Shown piece after piece: positions 38,072-49,820 of a stretch of 64,000 bases of DNA; positions within the stretch are counted from its first letter, which is position 1; each line of letters starts with the position of its first letter. The notes under the pieces were generated by a model that worked only from the letters and a program-made list of their open reading frames with translations, was not told where the DNA came from and did not search any database. A program made the translations under genes and the position numbers. Where the stretch lies: contig JAXBDG010000020.1 in the NCBI GenBank assembly GCA_036320915.1, positions 1 through 64,000 on the forward strand, read 5' to 3'. The DNA is from Linnemannia elongata. Taxonomy: Eukaryota > Mortierellomycota > Mortierellomycetes > Mortierellales > Mortierellaceae.

Positions 38072-41000
38072 TTATGGGATGGAGGTGAACGAGGGCTCAT
38101 AGTGCTCCTTGGGCATCGGTGGCAGGGGTCGGTCAAGGGACTCGGCCATCGAGATCGGGCGAGCACGCATCGACTGCGGCCGGCCAAAGCTGAACGGTCT
38201 AGGCGACGTCGTGGCCCGCTCAAGTTTCGTCGAATGGTGGCGCACATGCGTAGGCTCCCGAGGCTGGTTTCGGCCATCACCACCTTGATGGTCGCGGTTC
38301 TTGTCCTTCTCCTTCTCCTTGTCCTTGTCACGGTCTCCATGGTTAAACACAAGGCTCAATCGTCGAAGCACTCCTCCACTCGACTCCCTCACACTGCCAA
38401 ACAGAGAGCGAGCCGCATGGGCCGCTGCCGACTGACCCAGGCCACGCTCTGATCCCTTGCTACTCTTGATCGACCCCTCTCGACTGGGGCCATGCAGGGA
38501 TCCGTTTCCATGGCCGTGGCCATGACTACTTCCGTTTTGTGTCGAGTTGTTGCTGCCAGTGTTTGTATTGGCGTTGCTGCTCCCACTCGCGTGTCCCGTC
38601 GTGTTGGACCGCAACAAATCTCCAGCAACCGATCGGGCCCGGGGTCGGAGACTCTTTCGTCCGAACGAAGCAAATCCACTCAATGTTGATCGCGCCGATG
38701 CCATCGCACTGCTAGGTCCCAACGTGTTGCTGTTGCCGTGCGTGCTGTGGCGGTCGCTCTGACCTTCCAATCCTGTTCGTGGGTCGTTCGACATATGGCT
38801 CATGCTCTGGCGGTGAAGCGACTGTGCCTGGGCCTGCGACACCGACGCCTGCTGTTGCTGCTGTTGCTGGTGCATCATGGTTGATTGAGAATACTGGTGA
38901 GAAGTTGTGCCGTCCATCATGGAACCGTTTCCATTCTGAATGCCAGGTGAAAGTCCCTGGGCCGACATGCGCTGCATTGCCTCGCGTGCCTGCTTCTCTC
39001 GGACAAGATGATAGATCGACGTCAAGGGTGTCGTCAAGGGTATCTGAAGCTCAGCCTCTCGTGCTGCAAAGCTCTGCATCTTCTTCTTGTGCGAGAGTGT
39101 GCCGCTGACAGACATGTTGAGTGCATGCCAGTTCCTGGCTGCCAGCTGGTACGATTCGCTCCGGATGATCGACAGCAATCTCTGCTCAATCTCCTGCTCC
39201 GATCCAAACTCGAATCCTGTCATGCCGCGAATCACATTCAGATCCAGAGGTTCCGTTAGAGGACTTCTCTGTGGACAATAGCTTGGTTGAGGAGAGTCGT
39301 ATGACTTGTTCATCCAAGGATGCGCCAGAACCTCTGCCATCGTCGCTCTCTGACTTGGTACCGTCACCAACATCTTTGAAAGCAAGTGTCTACAGTCTAT
39401 GAGATCAAAAACACAATAATTGCATGTGGTATTAGATCAGAGTACATTGCAATCCTCCAAAAATGTACCACCATGCCTGTCGTCATTCAAATTAAAAATA
39501 GAAATAAAACAAAAAACATACCATTGCTGAGCCACGCTGGGTATTCGACAAAGCCGCGCTTGATCTTGGCATGGAGAGCTGGCATAGACTGGTCGTCAAA
39601 GGGAACCTTTCCACAGACAAGGACGTAAAGAACAATTCCAAAACTCCAGACATCGACCTCTGGTCCAGTATAGACCTTGGCGTTCAACAACTCGGGAGCA
39701 GCAAAGTAGAGAGAGCCGCAGAAGGTTGAAAGATGAGAGCGAGGTGAGTAGAGGTTCGAAAGACCAAAGTCGATGATTTTGATGTTTCCAGACTTTGAAA
39801 TCAAAATGTTTTCAATCTTCAAGTCTCGGTGTACAATCGAGTTTCTGTGGCAGTAGTCTATAGCATGCAAGGAAAAAAGACATTGTCAATGGTGACTCAG
39901 CAAGAATAACAAAGGTCGCATATTCATTAGTGAGTACTGAGAAAACAAAAAACTTCGAATTAGATTTGGCAAGGTTCTTACCGAGGGCTGAAGCAATTTG
40001 GCGGGCAAATTTCCGTGCATGCTTCTCCTTCAATTTGCCGTGGGATATGATATAGTCCAACATCTGTCCACCGTCAACGTGCTCCAGGATCATGTAGTAA
40101 TGATGGGGTAAGACCATAACCTCGTAGAGACTGACAATGTAAGGGTGGTGCAGAACCATCATGATGGATGCCTCGCGAATGGTTCTTGTCTCTCGGTTGT
40201 CCTCCTTTTCCTGCTGTGCGGGGGTCATGTTTGGATTAGGTTGCACACGAGGAATGATCTTGATCGCGACCTGTCATATATATCATCGATATGGATGGTT
40301 GTTGTCGTTGTTGTTGATCGTCATTGGAATGAGAAAGAGAGGGTCATATTGGGAGGGAGGTAGAACAGAAAAATACAATAACTGGTAAGCCAACGTGCTT
40401 GGTTTGTTGTGTTTTTTTTCCTTGTTTTCTTTTGTGTTAAATGAGAGATCACAAGGTACAAACAACTCCAAGGGCGATATCGCACTAGCTCGTGCACAAT
40501 GGGAAAAAACATCACAAGAAAAAAGGGACCGATGCGGCGGCTTGAGCGGGTAACCTTGTCCTATCCCCTCTCTTTTTTCACTCTTTCTCTATCTCTTTAG
40601 TGGTTCTCTTGTTTTGATATGTCGCCATGAGGTCAATGCCCATGCCACGCCCACGCCTGACATGCTGACTGTGCTGCTGACCGACCATTCACAAAAGGAT
40701 GGGACAAAGGGAAGAGGGAGGAGCGCACAGAGAGTCATCGATCAACAATGGACAAGGAAGAGATGAAAGAAAAAAAAGGAGCTACTGCATCGTTTGAAGA
40801 CCGGTGGCTGTTATCGTTGTTGGTGTCTTGACGGTCCGTTTGAATGGCAATAGAGTGGTTGCATTGCCCATTAGGTCAAGTCCTGCCGTGATAACCCAAA
40901 ACAAACACAACAACCCAACTGTAATATTACCCCCATCCCCCCCTCTTTCCACATGTATAGAGCCTGTCTAACATATCGAAATACAATAGACATAATAGTT

Positions 41001-42213
41001 GCAAGAAAATAAAGCTGAGAGCGATTGGGCCGTTGATGTTTACCTTGTCGCGAGTACGGCTGTGAACTCCCAGCTTGACCTTTCCCATGCTACCTGCACC
41101 AAGTGTTTTAGACATATGATAGTTGCCGAGGACTCTGCGGGGCTTGACTCGAGCAGGGTCTTCTCCGTTAGCATCCACAGGTGCTCCTCCCTGAACAGCC
41201 AGGCCATCCTGTCCCTCCTGCTGATGATGGCTCTTGCCAGTCAAGTCCCTGTTTCTGTCTCTTTGAGAGTCAGTATGACCGTTCTGCTGGTTCATGCTCT
41301 CGGAGCGGTGGTGGTGCTGGTTGGAAGGTAAGAGTGCTGGGTCGTCCGAGGTGTGGCCGTTCCTGTCCTGAACATGATGAGCCAACTGGAGGCCATTAGA
41401 GGGTTCAGGAGTGGTGGAGGTGCGGGTGGTGAGAGTGGTGGTAGTAGTACGCGACGAGGACGGGGTATTATCTTGTGACAAGATGAGGGCACTCTCGGGG
41501 TGCTGGTGTTGATGGCTCTGGTATTGTTGCTGTTGCTGGTGGTGCTCATATTGTTGATAGCGATTGTCATGTTGCTGGTAGTTGTGGCGCTGGGGCTGTT
41601 GCTGGTCCAGTGCGACGGGCGACTCACCAGAGCCGTTGTAGGGTGGAGGAGGACCCATCAGAGTGACTCTCTTGGAAAGTATCCTCTCCTTGTCCTCAGC
41701 TGACGAAGGTTGTTGTGGAGAGGAGACCAAGAGGTTCTCTCGCTCAAATGTTCCCGGAGTCAGGGTTATGCTCTGAGGGTGGTCTGCAGTTCCCTTTGCT
41801 GTAGTGGTTGGTGTTGTTGTATTTGAAGGAGTGGCAGTGGCAGCAGGGGAGGTGACGGGATGCGAATGGGAGTTGGAGTGAGAGGATGAAGATGAAGAGG
41901 ATGGGGTGGAGGGGGGCAGTTGAAGGGCCGAGTTGTCAGGAGTTGGCTCAAGTCCGGTAGTTGTAGGATGATGGTGATGATGGAGTCCGTTTTCGGTGGA
42001 TGTTGCTGTTACACTTGAGGTGAGAGGAGGGTGGGCAAGGTGGTTGGAAGAGGTAGGGGTTGGGGGCAGGTCTTTGTCGTAGTGAGGCTGGTTGTGGGAT
42101 GAGTCTGCTCTTGAAAGGGATCTGACGGGGGTTTTGATGGGTTTAGCTGGCGATGGAGATTCCATAGCAGAGGGCGCCTGCGGGGTATTGGGAGAGATGG
42201 GCATTATTGCCAT
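38072..42213 (-). CDS. KIN1: Kin1/Kin2 (PAR-1/MARK) family Ser/Thr kinase lacking a visible KA1 domain
   Basis: I read four exons: 42213-41044, 40270-39982, 39857-39522 and 39396-38072, giving 1039 residues. About 360 disordered Ser/Pro/Thr/Gln/His-rich residues come first. The kinase domain follows: Gly loop GAGSMGKV (372-379), VAIK lysine 394, HRDLKIEN (496-503), DFG (516-518) and [11 protein letters not shown] (532-542), which is diagnostic of the Kin1 group. Thr531 sits at the activation-loop position phosphorylated in MARK kinases. After the kinase come a conserved [14 protein letters not shown] segment, then His/Gln/Ser/Gly-rich linker and [10 protein letters not shown] and [14 protein letters not shown] basic patches. 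Family members control cell polarity and exocytosis at the cortex. The family's C-terminal membrane-binding KA1 domain is not seen before the stop. A pyrimidine-rich leader on the coding strand lies at about 42230-42650. Confidence 0.92.
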
Positions 42214-43430
42214 GGTCTATCTGACTGGAGTGGATCGGAGTGAACAGTGGCAGTAGTAGTTGTTGTTGTTAGGATGATGATTATAGACGAGAGGGGGGTA
42301 AGGAAGGGGAGGGAGGGATGATGAAATGGGATTATGAGTGAGAGTGAGTGTGTGTGTATATAGGAGAGAAAGAGAAAGAGAGATGAGACGATAGAGGGGA
42401 GAGAGAAGAGGGGAGAGTGGATGTGTGAAAGAAAGAAGTAAAGAGAAGAAGAAAATAAGATGATGACGAAAGAGAGTGGGATGAGAAAAAAGAGAGAGTG
42501 AACACAAAATACATAGAAGAAAGAGGGCAATAAAAATGAAGAGAGAGAGACAACGACAAAGAAGAGAGAGAGCGAGGGGAGAGAGAGAGACAAGAAACAA
42601 ACAACGACAAAAAACGAAAAAATACAACAAAAAAAAGAAAAAAAAAAAAAGAGGGTACAAGGATGTTATTGATGTTGGTTGGTGATGATGTGTTATGGAT
42701 AGGATAGCAGAGGATGATGAAGTAGAGTGTAGGGGGGATTGATCCTTTTGTTGCTCTTTGCTTTGCTTTGCTTGTTGTTATTATTGCTGGGCTTCATGTT
42801 TGCTTTTGTTGCCTTTGTACAGAGAGGTCTGGATAGTGATCGAAATGAATGAATGAGATTGGGTGTGAATGGTTCTCTCCTGGTGGGACCATAGGGTAGA
42901 AGTGGTTGTTGTTATTTGCTGACAAAGGGTACCCAAACTCTCCTCTTATTTTTAAAAGAAAGAAAAGAAACGACAGCCCATGGGGGGGGGGATTTCTGCA
43001 TTCCATCCCTGCCAATTCATTGCCGATGTGTATATCCATCATTGTACTGTAAACAACCCATTAATATCGCATATACACTTTTTTTTTTGCGATCGCAATC
43101 TGCTTTATCCCACATTCACAACAACAGAAAACACCAACGACGATAGAAATGTAAAAAAAAAAAAAAAAAAAAGAAAAAGACAAGGAACCGCCCGACAAAC
43201 TGGAAGAGAAGAAGCAACTTCACCAAACCCATAAGACCACAAGACAGAAACGACAGAAAGACAACTCGGACATACAAAATAAATGATGAACAATTGAACA
43301 CAAAAGGAACAAATGGCAACAACGTATGAATTGTTTGTTGTTGGAATAGAATAAGGAACCGCCTGCCACAAACACCTGGTTCCCAGCCAGTCATAAACCG
43401 TTCTTTTGATTCAACATAGTAGGTCGTTCA
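42214..43430. promoter_or_regulatory. Kin1 promoter and leader region
   Basis: The stretch 42270-42655 is almost continuously purine on the plus strand, so it is CT-rich on the coding strand directly before the Kin1 ATG. Beyond it the sequence is mixed, with an A run at about 43153-43172. No other gene is seen. Confidence 0.5.
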
Positions 43431-43461
43431 TACACCACGCAGCAATCAGCAATACAATCAT

Positions 43462-43513
<52 letters not shown>

Positions 43514-43866
43514 TGTTGTGTTGTTCTGGTGATGCTGATGGTTTCGCTTTTACTGCACTGTTCGCTGACTTGTTGCCCTGGCGCTGTTGCTGTTGTTGCC
43601 CTTGCTGTCGTTATCGACCACATCCATCTTTTTTTTTTCTTTTCTTCTTCTCAAGTTGAGTATGTGGGTATAAGTTGAGTATGTAGATGGATAGACATGC
43701 ATATGTTGAAAGGAGGAAAGGCAGGAAGGGATGGTGTATGGGCTTGGGTGTGTATGAGTGGACAAGTGTGAGTGTGTGGGTCCTTCTTTTACTGCAGGAC
43801 AAAGGGGGTTCTTTTCTGTCTATCAATGGTCGGATTCAGACAAAAAGTGCTTCCCATGGCACCCCT

Positions 43867-43897
<31 letters not shown>

Positions 43898-44617
43898 CAC
43901 GCTATCCACTCTCTTCTCTCTCTCTCTTCTCTCAACTCTCTTCACTCCTCTCTCTCCTCCTCCTCCTCCTCCTCTTCTTCCTCCTGCCTCCTGTTGTCTG
44001 TTTTATGGTGATTCAACTTCATGCCCATTCATCCCGGTCTAGTGGGAAAAGGGTTAACGACAACAAATAAGCAAAGTGAACTCGTCCTTGTTTTAACTTC
44101 TCTCCATTCGTTGCAACGGAAGCAATAAAGCGAACAAGTGAGCGTGAAAAAGAACGAAAAAAACAAAAAAAAAACGAATATGAGAGTAGAGAAAAGAGCC
44201 AATGAAGAGCCGGTATAGAGTGCAACGAGGAACAAGCTTTCGCTTAGTGCAAACAGACGGGAAAGCCCTCACGCAGCATGAACTCAACTCAAATGTACTA
44301 CCAAGACAGAAAGGTACTCTTTCCTTTCTCCCCCTTCTTTTTCGCCGGACCGTTGGCCGATGGGTCCGATAGTACTGATAGTAGATACAAGAAAACGTAG
44401 GGAAACGGGGCTGTACTACAACAAGAACAACAAAGAACAAACAGTAGAGGAAACCCATAACCCCTTGGGTTTGTACTCTACTCCTGGTCCACCCCTTCTC
44501 GCTCGCTCGCTCTTTGTCTATCTCTCTCATCCCTCTCCTCGTGTACACTATCGTCGATAATAATAGGAATATGTCATAATATAACTAGTAAAACGAGTGT
44601 AAAAAAGAGCAATATAG

Positions 44618-44655
<38 letters not shown>

Positions 44656-44880
44656 CCTACTCCTTGGTGAGTGCTGTTGTTGAGACGAGGAGTAATGCTC
44701 GTGTGAGTGTGTAAGGGTGTACGAGTGCTTTTGAAAGGAAATAGGATGTTGAAGGAGTAGTATGGAGTGATGTTTGTCGCTTAACTCTATGTATCTCTCG
44801 GTGTATGTTGTGAATGGAAGGAGTGCACTGTTGAAATGAAGTCAAGGAGGGAGCAGTTGAAGGACAGAGTATTACTGACT
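43431..44880. other. Microsatellite-rich non-coding block
   Basis: Contains a (CT)22 run at 43466-43509, a T run of about 28 bases near 43870-43897, and CTC/TCC triplet-rich sequence at 43910-43990. An A run at 44624-44652 lies near the right end. Open frames are compositional. Confidence 0.6.
43466..43509. repeat. (CT)22 microsatellite
   Basis: An uninterrupted CT dinucleotide run at the left end of a CT-rich block. Confidence 0.95.
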
Positions 44881-45760
44881 CAAGAAGAATAAGAAGAAGA
44901 AGGAGAGGTAGGACGTAGGGAGAGTGCGCACTCACCTCTGAAGTGGGTTGATTGTTCCTGCCCTAGTTTGTTGTTTTGTTGTTTTATGGTTTTGCTGTGA
45001 ATGAGGCTGTTTTTAGTAGTAGTAGTAGGAGTAGTGGTTGTTGTGGTTGTTGTTGTTGCAAGTGGAAGTGAGGGTGGGAGTGAGACCCGAGAAGTGAGAG
45101 GAGTGAGGAGAGTGTGTGAGTGTGTGTGTGAGTGGTGTGGAGAGAGGAGAGAGGAGAGAAGAGAAGAGGAGAAGAGAGATAAAAAAGTGGTGGCAAAAAA
45201 AAAAAAAAAAAAAAAAGAGAGAGAGAGGTGTCGAGTGGAAAGAGTGACCAAGGGTGGAGGAGGGGGATGACAGACAGGGTATGCAGAAAGAGAGAAGGAA
45301 AGAAACAAAGTAAGAAAGGAAGAAAGTAGTGGGAAGAAGGGGACAAAGGGAAGAAAAACAGAAAAAGAGGAGGGAGCGGGAAAAAGGGAAAAGAGAGGGA
45401 AGAGAGAGATTGAGAGAAAGAGACAGAGAGAGAGAGAGAGAGAAAAAAAAAAAGAGTGAAAAAGACGAGACAAAGAGTCCAGTCCAAAGCAAACAATGGA
45501 TAGAAAAGATAAAAAAGAGAACAGAGAACACAAGCAACAACAACCACAACCACAACCACAACCACAACAGCAACACAACAGCAACATACAACGAGGATAA
45601 CAAACACAAGTGCACAACCAAGTAAGTAAATAGTGTGAGCCAGCCAGGTCCAAGAAAAAACAAAAAGCGTCTTATTTAAGCAGACATGACAGCACCCTAC
45701 TGTGGTATCGTATCGGGGGAAGAGGGGGGGGGGCATTGGATTAGCCTGCATTGGATGTGT
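44881..45760 (-). promoter_or_regulatory. Orphan leader-like segment with a consensus splice donor
   Basis: Read on the minus strand, a CT-rich tract (about 45470-45080) is followed by A/C-rich sequence typical of a 5' untranslated region (about 45000-44945) and then by AG|GTGAGT at 44936/44935. This is the order seen at real gene starts, but no coding exon was found. A CAACCA tract lies at about 45538-45568. Confidence 0.35.
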
Positions 45761-46226
45761 GGGGGGATATAAGAAGAGAGGGAATTGGGAGTGTGGGATA
45801 GGATAGCTGCAAAGGCGGCAATGCTGTCCTTTACTTTATGCATCGTATTTGCTATCCTCTTCAATCATAGATGGATATTGCCGACATCCTTTTCTCTTTT
45901 ATCAACATCCATCCCAACACAGTTTATTCAACATTTGTTTGTATTTTTGTGTGTTGGTTGGCAATAATATCATTGTTACCAATGCTTCGCCTCTGCTCTT
46001 TGACATCGTTCCTTCTTCCTCTGCGATCCCTATTCACATTCAAACTGTCGACCTTCGACTCTTTTCGCTTTGACTCTCCTTCTCTCGCTCTTTCTAATCA
46101 TAGCCATCAATCCATCATCAGTCTACTCCGGGGAAGAGATTGAACCCTTCAATGCGCCCATGGTGCTATGCTGTGGAATCTCTCCATGTCCATGCAACAT
46201 CCAGGGTTCCACTGTATTGTTGTCTC

Positions 46227-46269
<43 letters not shown>

Positions 46270-47019
46270 CCTTTCTCACTCACTCACTCACCTACTCACT
46301 CACTCACTCACTCACCTACTCACTCACTCACTCACTCACCTACTCACTCACCTCACTCTCTCTCTCACTCTCTCTCTCACTCTCACTCTCTCTCTCCTTT
46401 TCCGTCTTCTTCTGTGTCCACGTTCCTCATGCTTTCCTTTCCTTTCACTTTCATCCCTCCTTTCTCGCTTCGTACTACATCCTCCCTCCTGTCCGTTGTT
46501 GTATGCCTTTTTTTTTGTCTTCAACTTCACGATGATGATGATAATGATGGGTTCCAATTATTCCCCTTTCTCCTATCTCGCCCCTCTTTCTGTCCTCCCT
46601 TCACTTCCTTTCTTTTCTTTCCCTTACAACCCCTACTTTTCCGTGTTCTCGCCTTCTACCTCTTCTTCTCGTCCATTACTGTTTTCTTTGTTTGTTTGGC
46701 TGCCTGCCTGCTTTGCTCTCTTTTTCATGACCTCTTTTCCATCATTGGTCGGTCAGTCTCTTTGCAAGAAGAAGAAAAGAGCAAAGGCACAATGTCAAGG
46801 CAAAGGAGACGGGAGCACGCACGATGCAGCCCAGCCCACCCTCCTCTTTTTTATTTCATTCAATTCCTTGTACTCCACGTACAAGAAGCACAACAAAAAA
46901 AACGTTAATTCTTCAGGCAACTTGTACGTGAAAAATGATGCTGTAAAAATTGTATTCTCAATCCCTTCAAGTCCTATGTCCCCTTCTCGTATGCAAACAC
47001 TTGTTTGGGATTGTTGTTT
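45761..47019. other. Intergenic DNA with a nested tetranucleotide satellite
   Basis: Apart from the satellite at 46231-46400 this is CT-rich on the plus strand up to about 46700. It must include the 3' untranslated region of the CREG-like gene near 47019. No plus-strand protein is credible. Confidence 0.55.
46231..46400. repeat. T39 run followed by a nested CTCA/CTAC satellite
   Basis: A run of 39 T is followed by TCAC tetranucleotides. These are grouped into a higher-order unit of about 24 bp, each CTAC followed by several TCAC, repeated about three times and then decaying into CTCT and CTCACT repeats. Confidence 0.9.
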
Positions 47020-48537
47020 TTATGCGAACAAAGTCTGCTGACGGAACATCAACCCCAAAGACTCGGACTCTTCCTCAACCGTCTCCCTGGCACTCTTGAC
47101 ACTGTTGCTCAAATCAGCATTGTAATATGTCTCAACAGGGATCCAGCCAATGTAGTGGATACCACCGAATCCACCAATGTAATAGATCTCCTCAATCTCC
47201 ATATTGTACCACTTGAAGTCATGGAATCCTGCGCCGGGCAACCACCATTTGGCCTCTGGATGCTTTGCTACAAAGCACTCCTCTGCCTTCTTTTGCTATT
47301 TTGGTTCGGATAAGTTGGTTTTGGTGGCAAGGGGAAGGGGGAAGGATGAAGAAAAAAAAATAAAGAACAGAGATGATTAAAAGGCGTGAGTGTTTTCTTT
47401 CTTTCATCGTTTCTTTTCTGGTTTCTTTGTTCTTTATGTTTCGGACTCGTATTTCGGTATGTGCATTTTTTTTTCTTTGCCCTTGTTCCTCCTTTTGTCA
47501 CTCCTGCTGTTCCTCCTTTAGCCATCCCTGCAGTTCATCTCTTGTTCGGTTCCTGGTTCTCTTTAATCGTTTTTGTATATTGTTGCTGTTTCGTCGAGTT
47601 CCTGATGTATGTCTCCTCGCAAAAGATATTCCTGACTCTCGTTCATCAACTGTGCACACGCCCTTCACGTTCAATTTGCACAAATACGCTCAAACGAAAC
47701 AAAGACTCCCAAGCTGAACAGGATAAAACGGTCATCGGGTAATCATTCGCACTTCCATCTGAACACAACAAAATAAAACCAAAAAAAAAACAGATGTTTA
47801 CCTTGGCCTCCTCGACGGGAACAAGACGACCCATCAAAGTCACACGGGGATCAACCATAGGGTTACCACGCTCACCAGGACCTGGGAGCCTAATACATCA
47901 CAGAACGAGGAAGGAGATGAGAGTGAGACTTGTCAGTCAATACGATAACAGGCTACACACAAGGTAGCTACGACATTCTTCGATACAAAAGGATATCCTG
48001 TAAGATGACAATAACGTAATAGAGGACGTACTTGCGAATGGCAAGGGAGATGTGGTTGGAGGATCTGGCGTTCTGGACGTTGATCTGGAGGTGGGAGAGG
48101 AGCATCAAGGGCTTGCCTCCATCCTGGCAGTCATCAACGTAGTAGTCCATGCTTCCAAATGGGTATCCTATTTCATTCCACATTGTATTTCAAAAGACAT
48201 AGTAGAATGAGTTACACAACTCTCCTGTATGCCATTTATTGCTACAACCTCGCTATGCGTGCAGCTTCTTTTTCATTCTAAACAAACAGACAAAACTAAA
48301 CAAAGAAAAGTTACCCTCGACGCCAGACTTTTGGTTAGAGTTCATGATGCTCATGAGGGTACCGACGCCAGTGTTCTTGACGAGGTTGCGCGCAAGACCA
48401 GCAGCCTGTTCGCGAGTCTCACCCATTACCTGGACGCTCTCGCCATGGCAGGGGGCAGCGGGGGCGGGGAGGGCCATAGCAGTGGCTGACAACAGGGCCA
48501 GCGAGAAAGTGACAGCAAGCGTGCGAAGAGAAAGCAT
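47020..48537 (-). CDS. Secreted CREG-like protein (FMN-binding split-barrel fold)
   Basis: I read four exons: 48537-48315, 48167-48032, 47889-47802 and 47295-47020, giving 240 residues. A clear signal peptide covers about residues 1-22, with a hydrophobic core ending near ALPAPAAP. The mature protein follows the CREG pattern: an N-terminal helix with AAGLARNLVKNTGVGTL, the GYPFGSMDYYVDD strand region, SHLQINVQNARSSNHISLAI, DPRVTLMGRLVPV, then FVAKHPEAKWWLPG and the C-terminal GGFGGIHYIGWIPVETYYNA. CREG proteins adopt the pyridoxamine-phosphate-oxidase split-barrel fold and are secreted or lysosomal glycoproteins. Animal CREG lacks oxidase activity, and nothing here shows a catalytic function. 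Introns are phases 1, 2 and 0 with good consensus sites. A TATA-like octamer lies about 127-134 bp upstream of the ATG. Confidence 0.88.
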
Positions 48538-48663
48538 TATGAATTAGGAATGAGGTGAATGAATTATGAATGAAGGGATGGAGATGGGTATGAACAGGGG
48601 TAAAGCGGTTGAAGAGAGGAAACAAGAAGAAGAAGGCAAGGACTGGGGGGGCTGACCTTCACT

Positions 48664-48671
48664 TATTTATG
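48664..48671 (-). promoter_or_regulatory. TATA-like box of the CREG-like gene
   Basis: CATAAATA on the minus strand, about 130 bp upstream of the ATG at 48537. It matches in sequence and distance the box upstream of the gene at 31875. Confidence 0.45.
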
Positions 48672-48991
48672 CAGCCCGTTGAGTGGAGTACACACGACTG
48701 ACTCCACACACTTGAGAAGAGGGGTCGTTGCGCCTAAAAATTGTTATCAGATCGTTTACAATTGCAAAAAGGGCGTGGCGCGCTACAGTAAAATAAAAGA
48801 TGAGATGAGTTGTCGCTTACAATGGCCAACAACTTGTCTGGAACATCTTTGGCCCTCCGAGAGGCGCACTCTCAACCATTAGTATCTCTCTTTTCTCCCT
48901 TTGTTGAACCGTTCCTTCTCAAACTTCTTTTTTTTTCTTTCTTTCTTACCGGGAAAGACACACCGACAGGAGGAGTGAGCACCCACACTTG

Positions 48992-49022
<31 letters not shown>

Positions 49023-49820
49023 CATCCACCGTGTATTGTTTTCTTATGTCACAGTGCTTATCAGATCCTCAGGAACAATGAAAAAAACAGGCGATTGCGG
49101 GGAGTCAATTGACTTGAAGACAAAAAAAAGTTATCAGATTTGTTTCAACCTCCACTTTCTTCCTCCTTCTCTTCTCACTCTTACTCTTACTCTTATACAC
49201 GCGCACTCGCTCACTTTCGACAACCACCGGGGTCTCCATTTGGCCATCCGCTTTACTCCTTTTCTACCTTACCTTCATCTTGTACTCAATTGTATTCACT
49301 CGTGTTCAGTACTACTCATTACTCCACTCTTTATTTCGTTCACTTTTCATGCTCGTTTCCCACGATGCTATATGCACAGTATCCTGTCGGGGGCTGACAT
49401 TCAATGCTCATTTTCGCCATGAAGCGCCATTGAGGTCCTTCCTCTTGTAGGCTACAGTACCTTAACAAAAACAAGCATGAACAAACATAGGCGAAAAAGT
49501 TACCGGCCAGATCGTTTACATGGATGCTACAATACTCTTCGCCTTTCTCTACGCTCCATTGCACCTGTTGACCTCAACAATGAGTAACATATCGCCCTGG
49601 TCAAAAATAACAACGAGAAAACAGCACAGCTTTACACGGGCGAAAGGAGGATCTGATAGCTTTCACCCACCTTTCTACACTTGTTCCTTCATACTCAGTC
49701 AACAACCAGGTAGACCAAGACACACAATAAAAAAAAAAAAAAGCAAACTCCATTTTCTGTAATTAACAGTTCTATTCTATAGACAGGAAGGCTATCGACC
49801 AAGAAACAAAGCAAAACCAA
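48672..49820. other. Intergenic region between the CREG-like and F-box genes
   Basis: CT-rich on the plus strand at about 48990-49020 and 49140-49330. It holds the CREG upstream region and the 3' end of the minus-strand F-box gene. No coding sequence is recognised. Confidence 0.55.

Noticed and set aside
44657..44935. Short minus-strand frame with a leucine-rich, signal-peptide-like start and a Lys-Arg site
   Set aside because: It begins with GTG inside the GTGAGT donor rather than an ATG, and the Leu run comes from a CTT-rich tract.
44880..45751. Minus-strand frames of more than 250 codons through the CT-rich tract
   Set aside because: Three overlapping frames are open at once with Ser/Leu/Phe composition, so they reflect base skew and not a protein.
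46070..47041. Plus-strand frame of 323 codons including a Phe run
   Set aside because: It crosses the T39 run and the TCAC satellite, and no domain or splice logic supports it.
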